From: Bradyrhizobium sp. CB3481
GTDB taxonomy: Bacteria; Pseudomonadota; Alphaproteobacteria; Rhizobiales; Xanthobacteraceae
Direction of reading: 5' to 3'
Length of the DNA: 64,000 nucleotides
Assembly: GCF_029714305.1 (NCBI RefSeq)
Contig: NZ_CP121647.1
Location: forward strand, 4,360,501-4,424,500
In this document: in pieces, positions 51,889 through 61,005 of the stretch
How the letters are laid out: each line of letters opens with the position of its first letter
How positions within the stretch are numbered: the first letter of the stretch is position 1
Made by a program: the position numbers and the translations under genes
Notes under the pieces: model-generated
Seen by the model: the letters and a program-made list of their open reading frames with translations, nothing else
Database searches by the model: none
Told to the model about the DNA's origin: nothing

Positions 51889-53373
51889 ATGTCTTTTTCC
51901 CATCTCGGCCTTTCAGATAAGGTCCTCGCGGCAGTCGCGGCCACCGGTTACACCACCCCCACCCCTATCCAGGAACAGGCCATTCCGCACGTTCTGGCCC
52001 GCCGCGACGTCCTCGGCATCGCCCAGACCGGCACCGGCAAGACCGCCGCCTTCGTCCTGCCCATGCTCACACTTCTGGAAAAGGGCCGCGCCCGGGCACG
52101 AATGCCGCGCACCCTGATCTTAGAGCCGACCCGCGAACTCGCCGCCCAGGTCAAAGAGAATTTTGATAAATACGGCGCCGGCCAGAAACTCAACGTCGCC
52201 CTCCTGATCGGCGGCGTTTCCTTCGGCGATCAGGACTCCAAACTGACCCGTGGTGTCGACGTCCTGATCGCAACCCCCGGCCGCCTGCTCGACCACACCG
52301 AGCGCGGCGGCCTCCTGCTCACCGGCGTCGAGCTGCTGGTGATCGACGAAGCCGACCGCATGCTCGACATGGGCTTCATCCCCGACATCGAGCGCATCTG
52401 CAAGCTGGTGCCCTTCACGCGGCAAACGCTGTTCTTCACCGCGACGATGCCGCCGGAAATCAGCCGCATCAGCGATACCTTCCTGCACAATCCCGAGCGG
52501 ATCGAAGTTTCAAAGCCGGCGACCACGGCGACCGGCGTGTCGCAATTCAAGGTCACCGGCGGGCGCGAGCCGCACGAGAAGCGCGAACTGCTTCGCCGCC
52601 TCCTGCGCGATGCCAAGGACCTCAACAACGCGATCATCTTCTGCAACCGCAAGCGTGAAGTCGCGATCGTTTACAAATCGCTGCAGAAGCACGGCTTCAG
52701 CGTCGGCGCTCTGCACGGCGACATGGACCAGTCGGCGCGCACCGCGGCGCTCGATCAGTTCCGCAAGGGCGAAATTCCGCTCCTGGTGGCCTCCGACGTC
52801 GCCGCCCGCGGCCTCGACATTCCCGCCGTCAGCCACGTCTTCAATTTCGACGTACCGCATCACGCCGACGATTACGTGCACCGCATCGGCCGTACCGGCC
52901 GCGCCGGACGCGCCGGTACCGCGATCTCGATCGTCAGCCCGCTCGACAGCAAGTCGCTCGCTGCGATCGAACGGTTGATCGGGCAAGCCATTCCAACTGC
53001 TGAAGGCGATTACACGTTGAACTCGGGCTCGTCCGAGGAGACCGATCAGCCGCGCGAGCATCGCTCGCGCGAAGGCTCCCGCGGCGGGCGCAAGCCGCGG
53101 CGTGAACGCGAGCCGCGACACGCCAGAGGCACGGACGCGCGCAACGACAAGAGCGCCGAGCGTGAGCCGCGACAGGCCAAGCGTGCAGGCCGCAGCGGCA
53201 GACCGCAGCCGGAGGCCGCGACCTTCGCTCCACCCACCTCTGCACAGCCGTCGCGCGTACCCTCGATCGGCCGGCCCGAGCCGCGGCGCGCGCAGCGCGA
53301 GGTCGAATCGGAACCCGCCGATCACTCGCACCTTCCCGCGTTTCTGTTGCGGCCGGTGCGCGCCCGCGTCTGA
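51889..53373 (+). CDS. DEAD-box ATP-dependent RNA helicase, RhlE-like
   Basis: A 494-residue RNA helicase. Motifs run in order: Q motif (GYTTPTPIQEQAIP), motif I AQTGTGKTAA, Ia PTRELAAQV, Ib TPGRLLDH, II VIDEADRMLDMGF, III FTATMP, then IV IIFCNRKREVA, V ASDVAARGLDIP and VI HRIGRTGRAG. Residues about 385-494 are a disordered, Arg-rich tail (REREPRHARG, EREPRQAKRAGRSG) that would bind RNA. ATG 51889 has AGAGG five bases upstream; the in-frame GTG at 51871 is less likely. It is RhlE-type by length and motif spacing; the exact RNA target, ribosome assembly or degradosome, cannot be told. Confidence 0.95.
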   Translation: MSFSHLGLSDKVLAAVAATGYTTPTPIQEQAIPHVLARRDVLGIAQTGTGKTAAFVLPMLTLLEKGRARARMPRTLILEPTRELAAQVKENFDKYGAGQKLNVALLIGGVSFGDQDSKLTRGVDVLIATPGRLLDHTERGGLLLTGVELLVIDEADRMLDMGFIPDIERICKLVPFTRQTLFFTATMPPEISRISDTFLHNPERIEVSKPATTATGVSQFKVTGGREPHEKRELLRRLLRDAKDLNNAIIFCNRKREVAIVYKSLQKHGFSVGALHGDMDQSARTAALDQFRKGEIPLLVASDVAARGLDIPAVSHVFNFDVPHHADDYVHRIGRTGRAGRAGTAISIVSPLDSKSLAAIERLIGQAIPTAEGDYTLNSGSSEETDQPREHRSREGSRGGRKPRREREPRHARGTDARNDKSAEREPRQAKRAGRSGRPQPEAATFAPPTSAQPSRVPSIGRPEPRRAQREVESEPADHSHLPAFLLRPVRARV

Positions 53374-53502
53374 TCTTGCGTCAATGACCTGCGGCCGGAA
53401 GTGTTTACCGGCCGTTCATCCTCCTCCACTACCGTGGCGCCGATAATTTAGTCATTGCTGCACGGCAACGACCGGCGCTGCTCGGATATTGGGGACGGAT
53501 CA

Positions 53503-54570
53503 GTGGTCAAGCTGCTGGACGAACACGAACGCACGATGGCGTTTGCCGAAGTTGCGTTGGGCCAGATCAGATCCCTCCGCCAGACCGCCATCCCGCGCAA
53601 CTATGAAATCTGGTACGTCTACGCGACCGGATACAACGCTCCGCTCAACAAGATCATCAACGAGACGCTGGCACGCAACGGCAAGCTCAGCGAATCCGAT
53701 CTCGAGCAGATATACGAAACCTATCTCTCGCATATCAAGGCTTCCGACCGGATCGACAAGGTCGGCGCGCGCGTGATCGGCGAAATCGACGACGTCATGG
53801 CGTTGATCACCGAGGCGCTGGGCATGTCGGAGAGCTACGACGCCAAACTTTCCGGCGCGAACGAAAAACTCAGGACCGCCAAGACCCGCGATCAGCTCAA
53901 GTCCGTTGTCGACGGCCTGATGAAATCGACGCGCGAAATGCAAGAGACCAACAAGGCGCTGGAGAATCGGCTGGCGCTGTCGAAGACCGAGATCAGCAAC
54001 CTTCAGCATAGCCTCGAAGCGATTCGCGCCGAGAGTCTGACTGACCCGTTGACCGGGCTCGGCAACCGCAAATATTTCGATCGTTCGATCGAGATGGCGG
54101 TACGGACAGCGCTGGCGAATGGCGAACCGCTGTCGCTCATGATGTTCGACATCGACCATTTCAAGTCGTTCAACGATTCCTACGGTCACCTCACCGGCGA
54201 CCAGGTGCTGCGGCTGGTTGCACAGTCGCTGAAGCAGACGATCAAGGGCCAGGACATCACCTCCCGCTATGGCGGCGAGGAATTCGCGGTCGTGCTGCCC
54301 AACACCGGCCTGCGCCAGGCGCTGACGGTCGCCGATCACATCCGCCGCGCGGTGATGGCGAAGGAGCTGAAGAAGAAATCGACCGGCGAGATTCTCGGCC
54401 GCGTCACCATTTCGGTCGGCGTCTCCCTGCTCAAGCCGGATGACGACACGGATTCCCTGATCGAACGCGCCGACGGCTGCCTCTACGCCGCCAAGCGCAA
54501 TGGCCGCAACCGCGTGGTCTGCGAAGTCGATCCCGAATACGCCGACGAGACGCGCAGCCAGGTCGCCTGA
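53503..54570 (+). CDS. GGDEF-domain diguanylate cyclase
   Basis: A 355-residue protein that makes the second messenger c-di-GMP from two GTP. The C-terminal GGDEF domain begins ESLTDPLTGLGNRKYFD and has the active-site motif RYGGEEFAVVLP; the substrate-binding MMFDIDHFKSFNDSYGH is intact. The position of the RxxD inhibitory site reads KGQD, so product feedback may be weak. The N-terminal 180 residues are a helical alphaproteobacterial sensory/dimerisation region (RSLRQTAIPRNYEIWYVYAT) ending in a coiled coil (LENRLALSKTEISNLQHSLE). No membrane span or signal peptide is present, so it is cytosolic. GTG 53503 follows GGGGACG; a TTG 16 codons earlier is possible. Confidence 0.93.
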   Translation: MVKLLDEHERTMAFAEVALGQIRSLRQTAIPRNYEIWYVYATGYNAPLNKIINETLARNGKLSESDLEQIYETYLSHIKASDRIDKVGARVIGEIDDVMALITEALGMSESYDAKLSGANEKLRTAKTRDQLKSVVDGLMKSTREMQETNKALENRLALSKTEISNLQHSLEAIRAESLTDPLTGLGNRKYFDRSIEMAVRTALANGEPLSLMMFDIDHFKSFNDSYGHLTGDQVLRLVAQSLKQTIKGQDITSRYGGEEFAVVLPNTGLRQALTVADHIRRAVMAKELKKKSTGEILGRVTISVGVSLLKPDDDTDSLIERADGCLYAAKRNGRNRVVCEVDPEYADETRSQVA

Positions 54571-54576
54571 CGCCGG

Positions 54577-55026
54577 TTATTTGCGCTGCGCCTTTTTCGC
54601 CTTGGCCGTACGCTGCTTTGCCGCGGGCTTCCGGCGGGCGACAGGCTTCTTCGCTATCTTGCCAGACACCTTCGGCTTCGTCGCCTTGCGGGCTTTCGGC
54701 CGCTTGCGAACAGCCGCGCGTTGCGCGGCGGCGAGTGCCGCCCGCGCCCAACTGGCCAGTTCTTCGGAATCATCGAACAGCCGCGCCGGCAATTGCCAGT
54801 ACGAGTTCACGGTGACGGTCTTGGTCCGCGTCTGATATTGAAACGGCTTCGAGCCTTCCGCTTCGAATTGCGGGATGGTCGCCTCGTCGGCACGGAAATA
54901 AAGGCCGGCACGCAGCGACAGCGCGAAATTGGTGCCATCGGCCGAGATGCCGTAACCGGAAAACATCCGCCGGATGGTGACTGGACCGAAATCGGCGAAC
55001 AGGTCGATGAGGAATTCGCGATCCAT
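54577..55026 (-). CDS. TfoX-like protein with basic histone-like tail
   Basis: A 149-residue protein. Residues 1-100 match the TfoX/Sxy N-terminal domain (FADFGPVTIRRMFSGYGI, LYFRADEATIPQFEAEG, ending WARAALAAAQR), a fold first known from competence regulators. Residues 105-149 are an Ala-Lys-rich tail (RKRPKARKATKPKVSGKIAK, then RRKPAAKQRTAKAKKAQRK) like histone H1-type or nucleoid-associated tails, suggesting direct DNA or RNA binding. The C-terminal TfoX domain found in full-length regulators is missing. It converges on the GGDEF gene with six bases between the stop codons. Its role is unknown. Confidence 0.85.
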   Translation of the reverse strand: MDREFLIDLFADFGPVTIRRMFSGYGISADGTNFALSLRAGLYFRADEATIPQFEAEGSKPFQYQTRTKTVTVNSYWQLPARLFDDSEELASWARAALAAAQRAAVRKRPKARKATKPKVSGKIAKKPVARRKPAAKQRTAKAKKAQRK

Positions 55027-55035
55027 GGCTTACGG

Positions 55036-55167
55036 CTCGTGCCCCGGACGCGGCGCAGCGCGAAGCGGTGCGCCGCAGAGCCGGGGCCCATCACTGGGCA
55101 GACAGTAATCGTGGGTCCCGGCGCTGCGCAGCAGCGTAAGCACGCTGCAGCGCGTCCGGGACACGAG
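55036..55167. repeat. Palindromic intergenic repeat, type D
   Basis: Ends CTCGTGCCCCGGACGCG and CGCGTCCGGGACACGAG pair with one mismatch, and inner GC-rich parts (GCGCAGCG and CGCTGCGC types) form further stems. It ends two bases before the sufA stop codon and separates it from the TfoX-like gene, both read leftward. Confidence 0.78.
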
Positions 55168-55169
55168 AC

Positions 55170-55571
55170 CTACACCTTCGCCGGCGTCAGCTGCACCGAT
55201 TCGCCGCAGCCGCAGGCGGAAACCTGGTTCGGGTTGTTGAAGATGAACTGGGCCTGCAGCTTGTCGGCCTTGTAGTCCATCTCGGTGCCGAGCAGGAACA
55301 GCACGGCCTTGGGGTCGACCAGGATCTTGACGCCCTTGTCCTCGACCACTTCGTCGGTCGGGCGGATCTCATGGGCGTATTCGACCGTGTAGGACTGCCC
55401 GGCGCAGCCGCCATTCTTGATGCCGACGCGCAGGCCGACGATCTCGGAATCGGCGCGTTTGGTCAGTTCTGTGATCCGCGCAGCGGCCGCGTCGGTCAGT
55501 TTCATGACCTGCGGGCGCGGCCGCGGCTTGGGCTTGGCAGTCGTGGGTGAAGCGGGTGTCATGTCAGTCAT
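55170..55571 (-). CDS. sufA: A-type Fe-S carrier protein SufA (HesB/IscA family)
   Basis: A 133-residue A-type carrier that receives Fe-S clusters from the SufBCD scaffold and delivers them to apoproteins. The three conserved cysteines are in GIKNGGCAGQSY and VSACGCGESVQL. An N-terminal, proline/lysine-rich extension of about 22 residues (KPKPRPRPQVMKL) precedes the domain and is typical of Rhizobiales SufA. It is the last gene of the suf operon, 74 bases after sufT, and its end abuts a type D repeat. Confidence 0.93.
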   Translation of the reverse strand: MTDMTPASPTTAKPKPRPRPQVMKLTDAAAARITELTKRADSEIVGLRVGIKNGGCAGQSYTVEYAHEIRPTDEVVEDKGVKILVDPKAVLFLLGTEMDYKADKLQAQFIFNNPNQVSACGCGESVQLTPAKV

Positions 55572-55645
55572 GTCGTCATTCCCAGCGGCAATTCAATGCC
55601 TGTCATCTTTCCCGTAACGCCGCAAAACCCTCACGCAACGCAGAT

Positions 55646-56017
55646 TCACCACATGTTGAGGACGAGGCGGGCCTCGTCGGACATCCGATCCGGCGTCCAG
55701 GCCGGATCCCACACCAGATTGACGTTGACGACGCCGACGCCGGGAACGCTGGCGATCGCGTTCTCCACCATGGTCGGCAACTCGCCGGCCGCCGGGCAGT
55801 TCGGCGTGGTCAGCGTCATCGTCACGTCGACGCTGCGGTCGTCCTTGAGGTCGACCTTGTAGATCAGGCCGAGCTCGTAAATGTCGGCCGGGATTTCCGG
55901 GTCGAACACCGTCTTCAGCGCCGCGACGATTTCCGTGCCGAGACGCTCGGTCTCCTCCGGCGGCAGCGCCGAATTGGTTTCCATATTGGCTGACTTGATT
56001 TCGGCCGTATCACTCAT
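55646..56017 (-). CDS. sufT: SufT/MIP18-family (DUF59) Fe-S assembly protein
   Basis: A 123-residue DUF59/MIP18 family protein. The motif TVFDPEIPADIYELGLIYKV contains the conserved DPEI segment, and LTTPNCPAAGELP has the Cys that is conserved in the SufT group. Members help in Fe-S cluster maturation, especially under high demand. Its start codon overlaps the sufS stop as ATGA, so the two are translated together. Placement between sufS and sufA supports the name over the phenylacetate-oxygenase PaaD relatives. Confidence 0.92.
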   Translation of the reverse strand: MSDTAEIKSANMETNSALPPEETERLGTEIVAALKTVFDPEIPADIYELGLIYKVDLKDDRSVDVTMTLTTPNCPAAGELPTMVENAIASVPGVGVVNVNLVWDPAWTPDRMSDEARLVLNMW

Positions 56018-57261
56018 GCGAACAAATCCCGCGCCTTGATCAGCGCCTGTGCCAGATGGTCGACTTCTTCCCGCGTATTATACATGCCGAACGAGGCCCT
56101 GCAGGTGGCTGTGACGTTGAACCGCTCTAAAAGCGGCATCACGCAATGGGTGCCGGCGCGCACCGCGATGCCCTGCCGGTCGATCACGGTCGCGACGTCG
56201 TGGGCGTGCGCGCCCTTCATCTCGAAGGAGATCACCGGACCCTTGCCGCGGGCGGTGCCGATCAGGCGCAGCGAATTGATTTCGCGCAGCCGCTCCTGGG
56301 CATAGGTCAGAAGATCGTGCTCGTGGGCGGCGATGCGCTCCTTGCCGATCGAGGTGACGTAGTCGATCGCAGCCCCCAGGCCGATCGCCTCGACGATCGG
56401 CGGCGTCCCGGCCTCGAACTTGTGCGGCGGGTCGCCATAGGTGACCCAGTCCTTTGCCACCTCGCGGATCATCTCGCCGCCGCCATTATAGGGTCGCATC
56501 GCGACCAGGTGTTCATGCTTGGCGTAGAGCGCGCCAATCCCGGTCGGGCCATAGACCTTGTGGCCGGTGAAGGCATAGAAATCGCAATCGAGGTCCTGCA
56601 CGTCGACCGGCAAATGCACGGCGCCCTGCGCCCCGTCGACCAGCACCGGAATGCCACGGTCATGGGCGAGCTTCACGACTTCCTTGATCGGCACGAAGGT
56701 GCCAAGCGCGTTCGACATCTGGGTGATGGCGACGAGCTTGGTGCGCGGCGTCAGCAGCTTCTCGAATTCCTCGATCAGGAAATTGCCGTCATCGTCGACC
56801 GGCGCCCATTTGATCACGGCGCCGTGGCGCTCGCGCAAAAAGTGCCACGGCACGATGTTGGAGTGGTGCTCCATGATCGAGAGCACGATCTCGTCGCCCT
56901 GCTTGATGTTGGGCTCGCCCCAGGACGATGCCACCAGATTGATAGCCTCGGTGACATTGCGGGTGAAGATGATTTCTTCGCTGCGCCCTGCATTGATGAA
57001 TTTCGCTACCTTGGCACGGGCGCCCTCGTAAGCCTCGGTGGCCGCATTGGCGAGGTAATGCAAGCCGCGATGCACGTTGGCGTATTCGCTTGTGTAGGCC
57101 TGCGTCATGCGGTCGAGCACGGCGGTCGGCTTCTGGGCGGAGGCGGCGTTGTCGAGATAGACCAGCGGCTTGCCATAGACCTTCATCGCCAGCGCGGGGA
57201 AATCCTCCCGCACGCGGGTCACGTCATAGGCACCATTTTTGACCGCCGGGTGCTGACTCAT
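56014..57261 (-). CDS. sufS: SufS-type cysteine desulfurase
   Basis: A 415-residue group II cysteine desulfurase that takes sulfur from L-cysteine for Fe-S synthesis. The PLP-Lys is in DFYAFTGHKVYGPTG, with YLDNAASAQKPTAVLDRM at the N-terminus and the active Cys in the segment RAGTHCVMPLLERF. Length and the RxGxHC pattern fit SufS and not NifS/IscS. ATG 57261 overlaps the sufD stop as ATGA. No sufE or sufU is seen in the window, so the sulfur acceptor is encoded elsewhere. Confidence 0.95.
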   Translation of the reverse strand: MSQHPAVKNGAYDVTRVREDFPALAMKVYGKPLVYLDNAASAQKPTAVLDRMTQAYTSEYANVHRGLHYLANAATEAYEGARAKVAKFINAGRSEEIIFTRNVTEAINLVASSWGEPNIKQGDEIVLSIMEHHSNIVPWHFLRERHGAVIKWAPVDDDGNFLIEEFEKLLTPRTKLVAITQMSNALGTFVPIKEVVKLAHDRGIPVLVDGAQGAVHLPVDVQDLDCDFYAFTGHKVYGPTGIGALYAKHEHLVAMRPYNGGGEMIREVAKDWVTYGDPPHKFEAGTPPIVEAIGLGAAIDYVTSIGKERIAAHEHDLLTYAQERLREINSLRLIGTARGKGPVISFEMKGAHAHDVATVIDRQGIAVRAGTHCVMPLLERFNVTATCRASFGMYNTREEVDHLAQALIKARDLFA

Positions 57262-58583
57262 GAACGTGCCTCCAGCCAACGCCGCGTGGCTGCAATTGCG
57301 AGTTCTCGCAGATTGTCGCTCGCGATGGATTCAATCGCCTCGCCCACGAACGCCTGGATCAAGAGCGCCTGCGCCTCCTTCTCGGAGAGACCGCGGGCGC
57401 GCAGGTAGAACAGCAGGCTCTCGTCGAGGGCGCCGGTGGTCGCGCCATGGCCGCAAGTGACGTCGTCGGCGAAGATCTCGAGCTCCGGCTTGTTGTCGGC
57501 CTCGGCATCATCGGAGAGCAGCAGCGCGCGCGTCATCATCTTGGCATCGGTCTTCTGCGCGTCGGGACGCACGACGATGCGGCCCTGGAACACCGAATGG
57601 GCGCGGTCGTCGGCGACGGCGCGGAACACCTCGCGGCTGGCGCAATGCGGCACCGCGTGGTCCATGAACAGCGTGGTGTCGGCGTGCTGGCGGCCATTGA
57701 GCAGGTTGACGCCGTTGGTCTCGACCCGGGAGTGCTCCCCGGCGAACGCAATCGTCGCCTGGTAGCGGCTGACGGCGGCGCCCGAGGTCATGCCGAACGT
57801 ATTGTAATGCGCGTGCGCACCCAGCGTGACGACGGCGGAGGAGACGTTGAAGGCCTCGCGGCTGTCCTCGACCAGTCTGACATGGTCGAGCCGCGAGTTA
57901 TCGCCGACCGCGATAACCAGCGAGTCATGGGCCTGATAGGTCTTGGTACCCTCGGCCGCGATATAGCTTTCGACCAGCGTCGCGCCGGCGTCCTTGCCGA
58001 GACGGAGCAGCGAGCGCGTGAACATCGCCGCAGGCGCGGGCCCGCTGGCGACATGGATGATCTGCAGCGGCTGCTTCAGCACGAGGCCACCAGCGATCTC
58101 GATCACCACGCCATCGGTCATCATCGCGCTGTTGAGCGCCACCATCGGATTGGCGTTATCGGACGTAAGAAGCTGCGCCTGCAGCGCGGCATCGCCCGCC
58201 TCCAGCACGTCGCGCAGCGTACGGACAGTAAGGCCCTTCTCCAGGCCGCCGACATCGGAAAGCTTTGGCACGAACACGCCGTCCACCAGAACCAGCGGGC
58301 GCGCGCCCTTGATCGCCTGCAGCTTGATGGCCGCAGCGGCGCGCTTCAGCGCGGCAGCATCCGGCGCGGGCGCCAGCGGCAGCACCTCGCGCACAAGCGC
58401 GCGCAGGTCGGTATATTTCCAGTCTTCGATCCGCCGATGCGGAAGGCCGACGCGCTCGTAGGCCTCGAAGGCGGCGCGTCGTGCCTCCGGCACTTTTCCA
58501 GCACCGGGCAGCCGGTCGCGCGCGATCGCAAAGCTGTCGCTCAGCGCGCGTCCCGTCTCGTTCTTTGCCAAAACCAGGTTCAT
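57258..58583 (-). CDS. sufD: Fe-S cluster assembly scaffold protein SufD
   Basis: A 441-residue SufD, which pairs with SufB and the ATPase SufC in the SufBC2D scaffold. The body is a beta-helix with the family motifs RIEDWKYTDLRALV, ALNSAMMTDGVVIEIAGG and the C-terminal FADDVTCGHGATTGALDES, whose His lies at the SufB-SufD interface. The last part LFYLRARGLSEKEAQALL and VGEAIESI matches SufB's end, as expected for homologues. ATG 58583 is preferred to a GTG one codon earlier. It is 17 bases after sufC and coupled to sufS. Confidence 0.95.
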   Translation of the reverse strand: MNLVLAKNETGRALSDSFAIARDRLPGAGKVPEARRAAFEAYERVGLPHRRIEDWKYTDLRALVREVLPLAPAPDAAALKRAAAAIKLQAIKGARPLVLVDGVFVPKLSDVGGLEKGLTVRTLRDVLEAGDAALQAQLLTSDNANPMVALNSAMMTDGVVIEIAGGLVLKQPLQIIHVASGPAPAAMFTRSLLRLGKDAGATLVESYIAAEGTKTYQAHDSLVIAVGDNSRLDHVRLVEDSREAFNVSSAVVTLGAHAHYNTFGMTSGAAVSRYQATIAFAGEHSRVETNGVNLLNGRQHADTTLFMDHAVPHCASREVFRAVADDRAHSVFQGRIVVRPDAQKTDAKMMTRALLLSDDAEADNKPELEIFADDVTCGHGATTGALDESLLFYLRARGLSEKEAQALLIQAFVGEAIESIASDNLRELAIAATRRWLEARS

Positions 58584-58600
58584 CACAAATCCGCTTTGCG

Positions 58601-59353
58601 TCAGGCCGCGTCGTCGAACTGGGTGTAGCCGGAAGCCTCGAGCTCCAGCGCCAGATCCTTGCCGCCGCTTTTGACCACCCTGCCCTTCGACATCACGTGG
58701 ACGAAGTCGGGGATGATGTAGTTGAGCAGCCGCTGGTAGTGCGTGATGACCACCATGGCGCGCTCGGGCGAACGCAGCGCGTTGACGCCATCGGCCGCGA
58801 TCCTGAGCGCGTCGATGTCGAGGCCGGAATCCATCTCATCCAGGATGCAGACGGCCGGCTCGAACAGCGCCATCTGCAAAATCTCGTTGCGCTTCTTCTC
58901 GCCGCCGGAGAAGCCGACATTGACGCCGCGCTTGAGCATGTCCTGCGGAATGTTGAGCGATTTTGCGACCTCGCGGACCTTCTTGAGAAACTCCGGCGAG
59001 GTAAGCTGGCTCTGGCCGCGCGCCTTGCGCTGCGCATTCAACGCCGTGTGCAGGAAATTCCAGGTGGTGACGCCGGGGATTTCGACCGGATACTGGAACG
59101 CCAGAAACACGCCCTTGGCAGCGCGCTCATCGGGATCCATTTCCAGCAGATCCTCACCTCTGAACAGGATCTGCCCGTCGGTGACCTCATAGCCCGGCTT
59201 GCCCGCGATGACGTGGCTCAGCGTAGACTTGCCGGAGCCGTTCGGGCCCATGATCGCATGCACCTCGCCCGGGTTCACCGTCAGCGTCAGCCCGTGGAGG
59301 ATCTCACGCTCCTCGACACGGACCTTCAGATCTTTCACTTCAAGCAAAGCCAT
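58601..59353 (-). CDS. sufC: SufC ABC-type ATPase
   Basis: A 250-residue soluble ABC ATPase of the SufBCD complex. Walker A is GPNGSGKSTLSHVIAG (residues about 34-49), the signature is SGGEKKRNEILQM and Walker B is CILDEMDSGLDIDAL, followed by the H-loop VITHYQRLL. Its ATP use remodels SufB-SufD to accept iron. No membrane partner exists, as usual for SufC. ATG 59353 (MALLEVKDLKVRV) is the family start; a ten-residue extension is possible but unlikely. It lies 62 bases downstream of sufB. Confidence 0.96.
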   Translation of the reverse strand: MALLEVKDLKVRVEEREILHGLTLTVNPGEVHAIMGPNGSGKSTLSHVIAGKPGYEVTDGQILFRGEDLLEMDPDERAAKGVFLAFQYPVEIPGVTTWNFLHTALNAQRKARGQSQLTSPEFLKKVREVAKSLNIPQDMLKRGVNVGFSGGEKKRNEILQMALFEPAVCILDEMDSGLDIDALRIAADGVNALRSPERAMVVITHYQRLLNYIIPDFVHVMSKGRVVKSGGKDLALELEASGYTQFDDAA

Positions 59354-59415
59354 TTTGGTTTCCAGTCTATTCAAATGTTGCATAGAGCGCCGAAGCGCAC
59401 CGCGAGGATCGGCAA

Positions 59416-60912
59416 TTAACCCACCGATCCTTCCAGCGAGATCGAGATCAGCTTCTGCGCCTCAACTGCGAACTCCATCGGCAGTTGCTGCAGCACGTCC
59501 TTCACAAAGCCGTTGACCACGAGGCCGACCGCTTCTTCCTGCGAAAGGCCGCGCTGGGTGCAATAGAACAGCACGTCCTCGGAGATCTTCGACGTCGTCG
59601 CTTCGTGCTCGAAGGTCGCCGACGAGTTCTTCGCCTCGACGTAAGGCACGGTATGCGCACCGCATTTGTCGCCAATCAGGAGCGAGTCGCAGGCGGTGTA
59701 GTTGCGCGCGCCAGCCGCCTTGCGATGGGCGGTGACAAGGCCTCGATAGGTATTCTGCGAGACACCGGCCGCGATGCCCTTGGAGATGATTCGGCTCGAC
59801 GTGTTCTTGCCGAGATGAAGCATCTTGGTGCCAGAGTCGACCTGCTGGTGACCGTTCGAGATCGCGATCGAGTAGAACTCGCCGCGCGAATTGTCGCCGC
59901 GCAGGATGCAGCTCGGATATTTCCAGGTGATCGCCGACCCGGTCTCGACCTGGGTCCACGAAATCTTCGAATGGTTGCCGCGGCAGTCGCCACGCTTGGT
60001 GACGAAATTATAGATGCCGCCGACGCCTTCGGAGTTGCCGGGATACCAGTTCTGCACCGTCGAGTACTTGATCTCGGCATCGTCGAGCGCGACGAGCTCC
60101 ACCACAGCAGCATGGAGCTGGTTCTCATCGCGCTGCGGCGCGGTGCAACCTTCGAGATAGCTGACGTAGGAGCCCTTGTCGGCGATGATCAACGTGCGCT
60201 CGAACTGGCCGGTGTTGCGCTCGTTGATGCGGAAATAGGTCGACAGCTCCATCGGACAGCGCACGCCCGGCGGCACGTAGACGAACGAGCCGTCAGAGAA
60301 CACCGCTGAGTTCAGCGTCGCGAAGTAATTGTCCGAGGTCGGCACGACCGAGCCGAGATACTTCTGAACTAGTTCGGGATGCTCGCGGATCGCTTCCGAG
60401 ATTGGCATGAAGATCACGCCGGCCGCCTTCAACTCCTTCTGGAACGTGGTCGCGACCGAAACCGAGTCGAATACCGCGTCGACTGCAATCTTGCGGTTGG
60501 CTGACGATTCGCCCCCGGGCGGCGGCTCGACGCCTTCAAGAATGGCAACCTCCCGCAAGGGAATGCCGAGCCTCTCGTAGGTCTTGAGGATTTCAGGATC
60601 GATTTCATCGATCGACGACAGCGTCTTCTTCGGCTTCGGCGCCGCGTAATAGTGGATGTCCTGGTAGTCGATCTTGGGGTAGTTGACGCGCGCCCAGGTC
60701 GGCTCGGTCATGGTCAGCCAGCGGCGATAAGCCTCCAGGCGCCATTCCAGCATCCAGGCCGGCTCGTTCTTCTTGGCAGAGATGAAGCGGACGGTTTCTT
60801 CCGACAGCCCCTTGGGGGCCTTCTCGGACTCGATAAGAGTCTCAAACCCATATCGATACTGGTCGACGTCGATGCGCCTGACGCGCTCGACCGTCTCTTG
60901 TACGGCTGGCAT
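59416..60912 (-). CDS. sufB: Fe-S cluster assembly scaffold protein SufB
   Basis: A 498-residue SufB, the scaffold on which nascent Fe-S clusters form. Recognisable parts are [77 protein letters not shown], and the ending [20 protein letters not shown], containing the cysteines and the Glu discussed for cluster building. ATG 60912 follows GGAGGATGG. It is the first suf-scaffold gene, 87 bases after the upstream cysteine desulfurase; a candidate ICE box lies in between. Confidence 0.97.
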   Translation of the reverse strand: MPAVQETVERVRRIDVDQYRYGFETLIESEKAPKGLSEETVRFISAKKNEPAWMLEWRLEAYRRWLTMTEPTWARVNYPKIDYQDIHYYAAPKPKKTLSSIDEIDPEILKTYERLGIPLREVAILEGVEPPPGGESSANRKIAVDAVFDSVSVATTFQKELKAAGVIFMPISEAIREHPELVQKYLGSVVPTSDNYFATLNSAVFSDGSFVYVPPGVRCPMELSTYFRINERNTGQFERTLIIADKGSYVSYLEGCTAPQRDENQLHAAVVELVALDDAEIKYSTVQNWYPGNSEGVGGIYNFVTKRGDCRGNHSKISWTQVETGSAITWKYPSCILRGDNSRGEFYSIAISNGHQQVDSGTKMLHLGKNTSSRIISKGIAAGVSQNTYRGLVTAHRKAAGARNYTACDSLLIGDKCGAHTVPYVEAKNSSATFEHEATTSKISEDVLFYCTQRGLSQEEAVGLVVNGFVKDVLQQLPMEFAVEAQKLISISLEGSVG

Positions 60913-60988
60913 TCCATCCTCCGCTCGCGGTTTCAAGGACCGCGGTGGAACAATCAAAGTCGAATTCGATATCTTTCAACGAAACGCG

Positions 60989-61005
60989 CTTAGAACGGTT
61001 CAAGC
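60989..61005 (-). promoter_or_regulatory. Candidate Irr iron-control (ICE) box before sufB
   Basis: The 17-mer CTTAGAACGGTTCAAGC has a GAAC-G-GTTC palindromic core and matches about 13 of 17 positions of the rhizobial ICE motif as I recall it (TTTRGAAYNRTTCYAAA). It is centred about 85 bases before sufB and straddles the stop of the preceding cysteine desulfurase gene. In Bradyrhizobium relatives, Irr uses such boxes to control iron-dependent genes. Confidence 0.42.
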
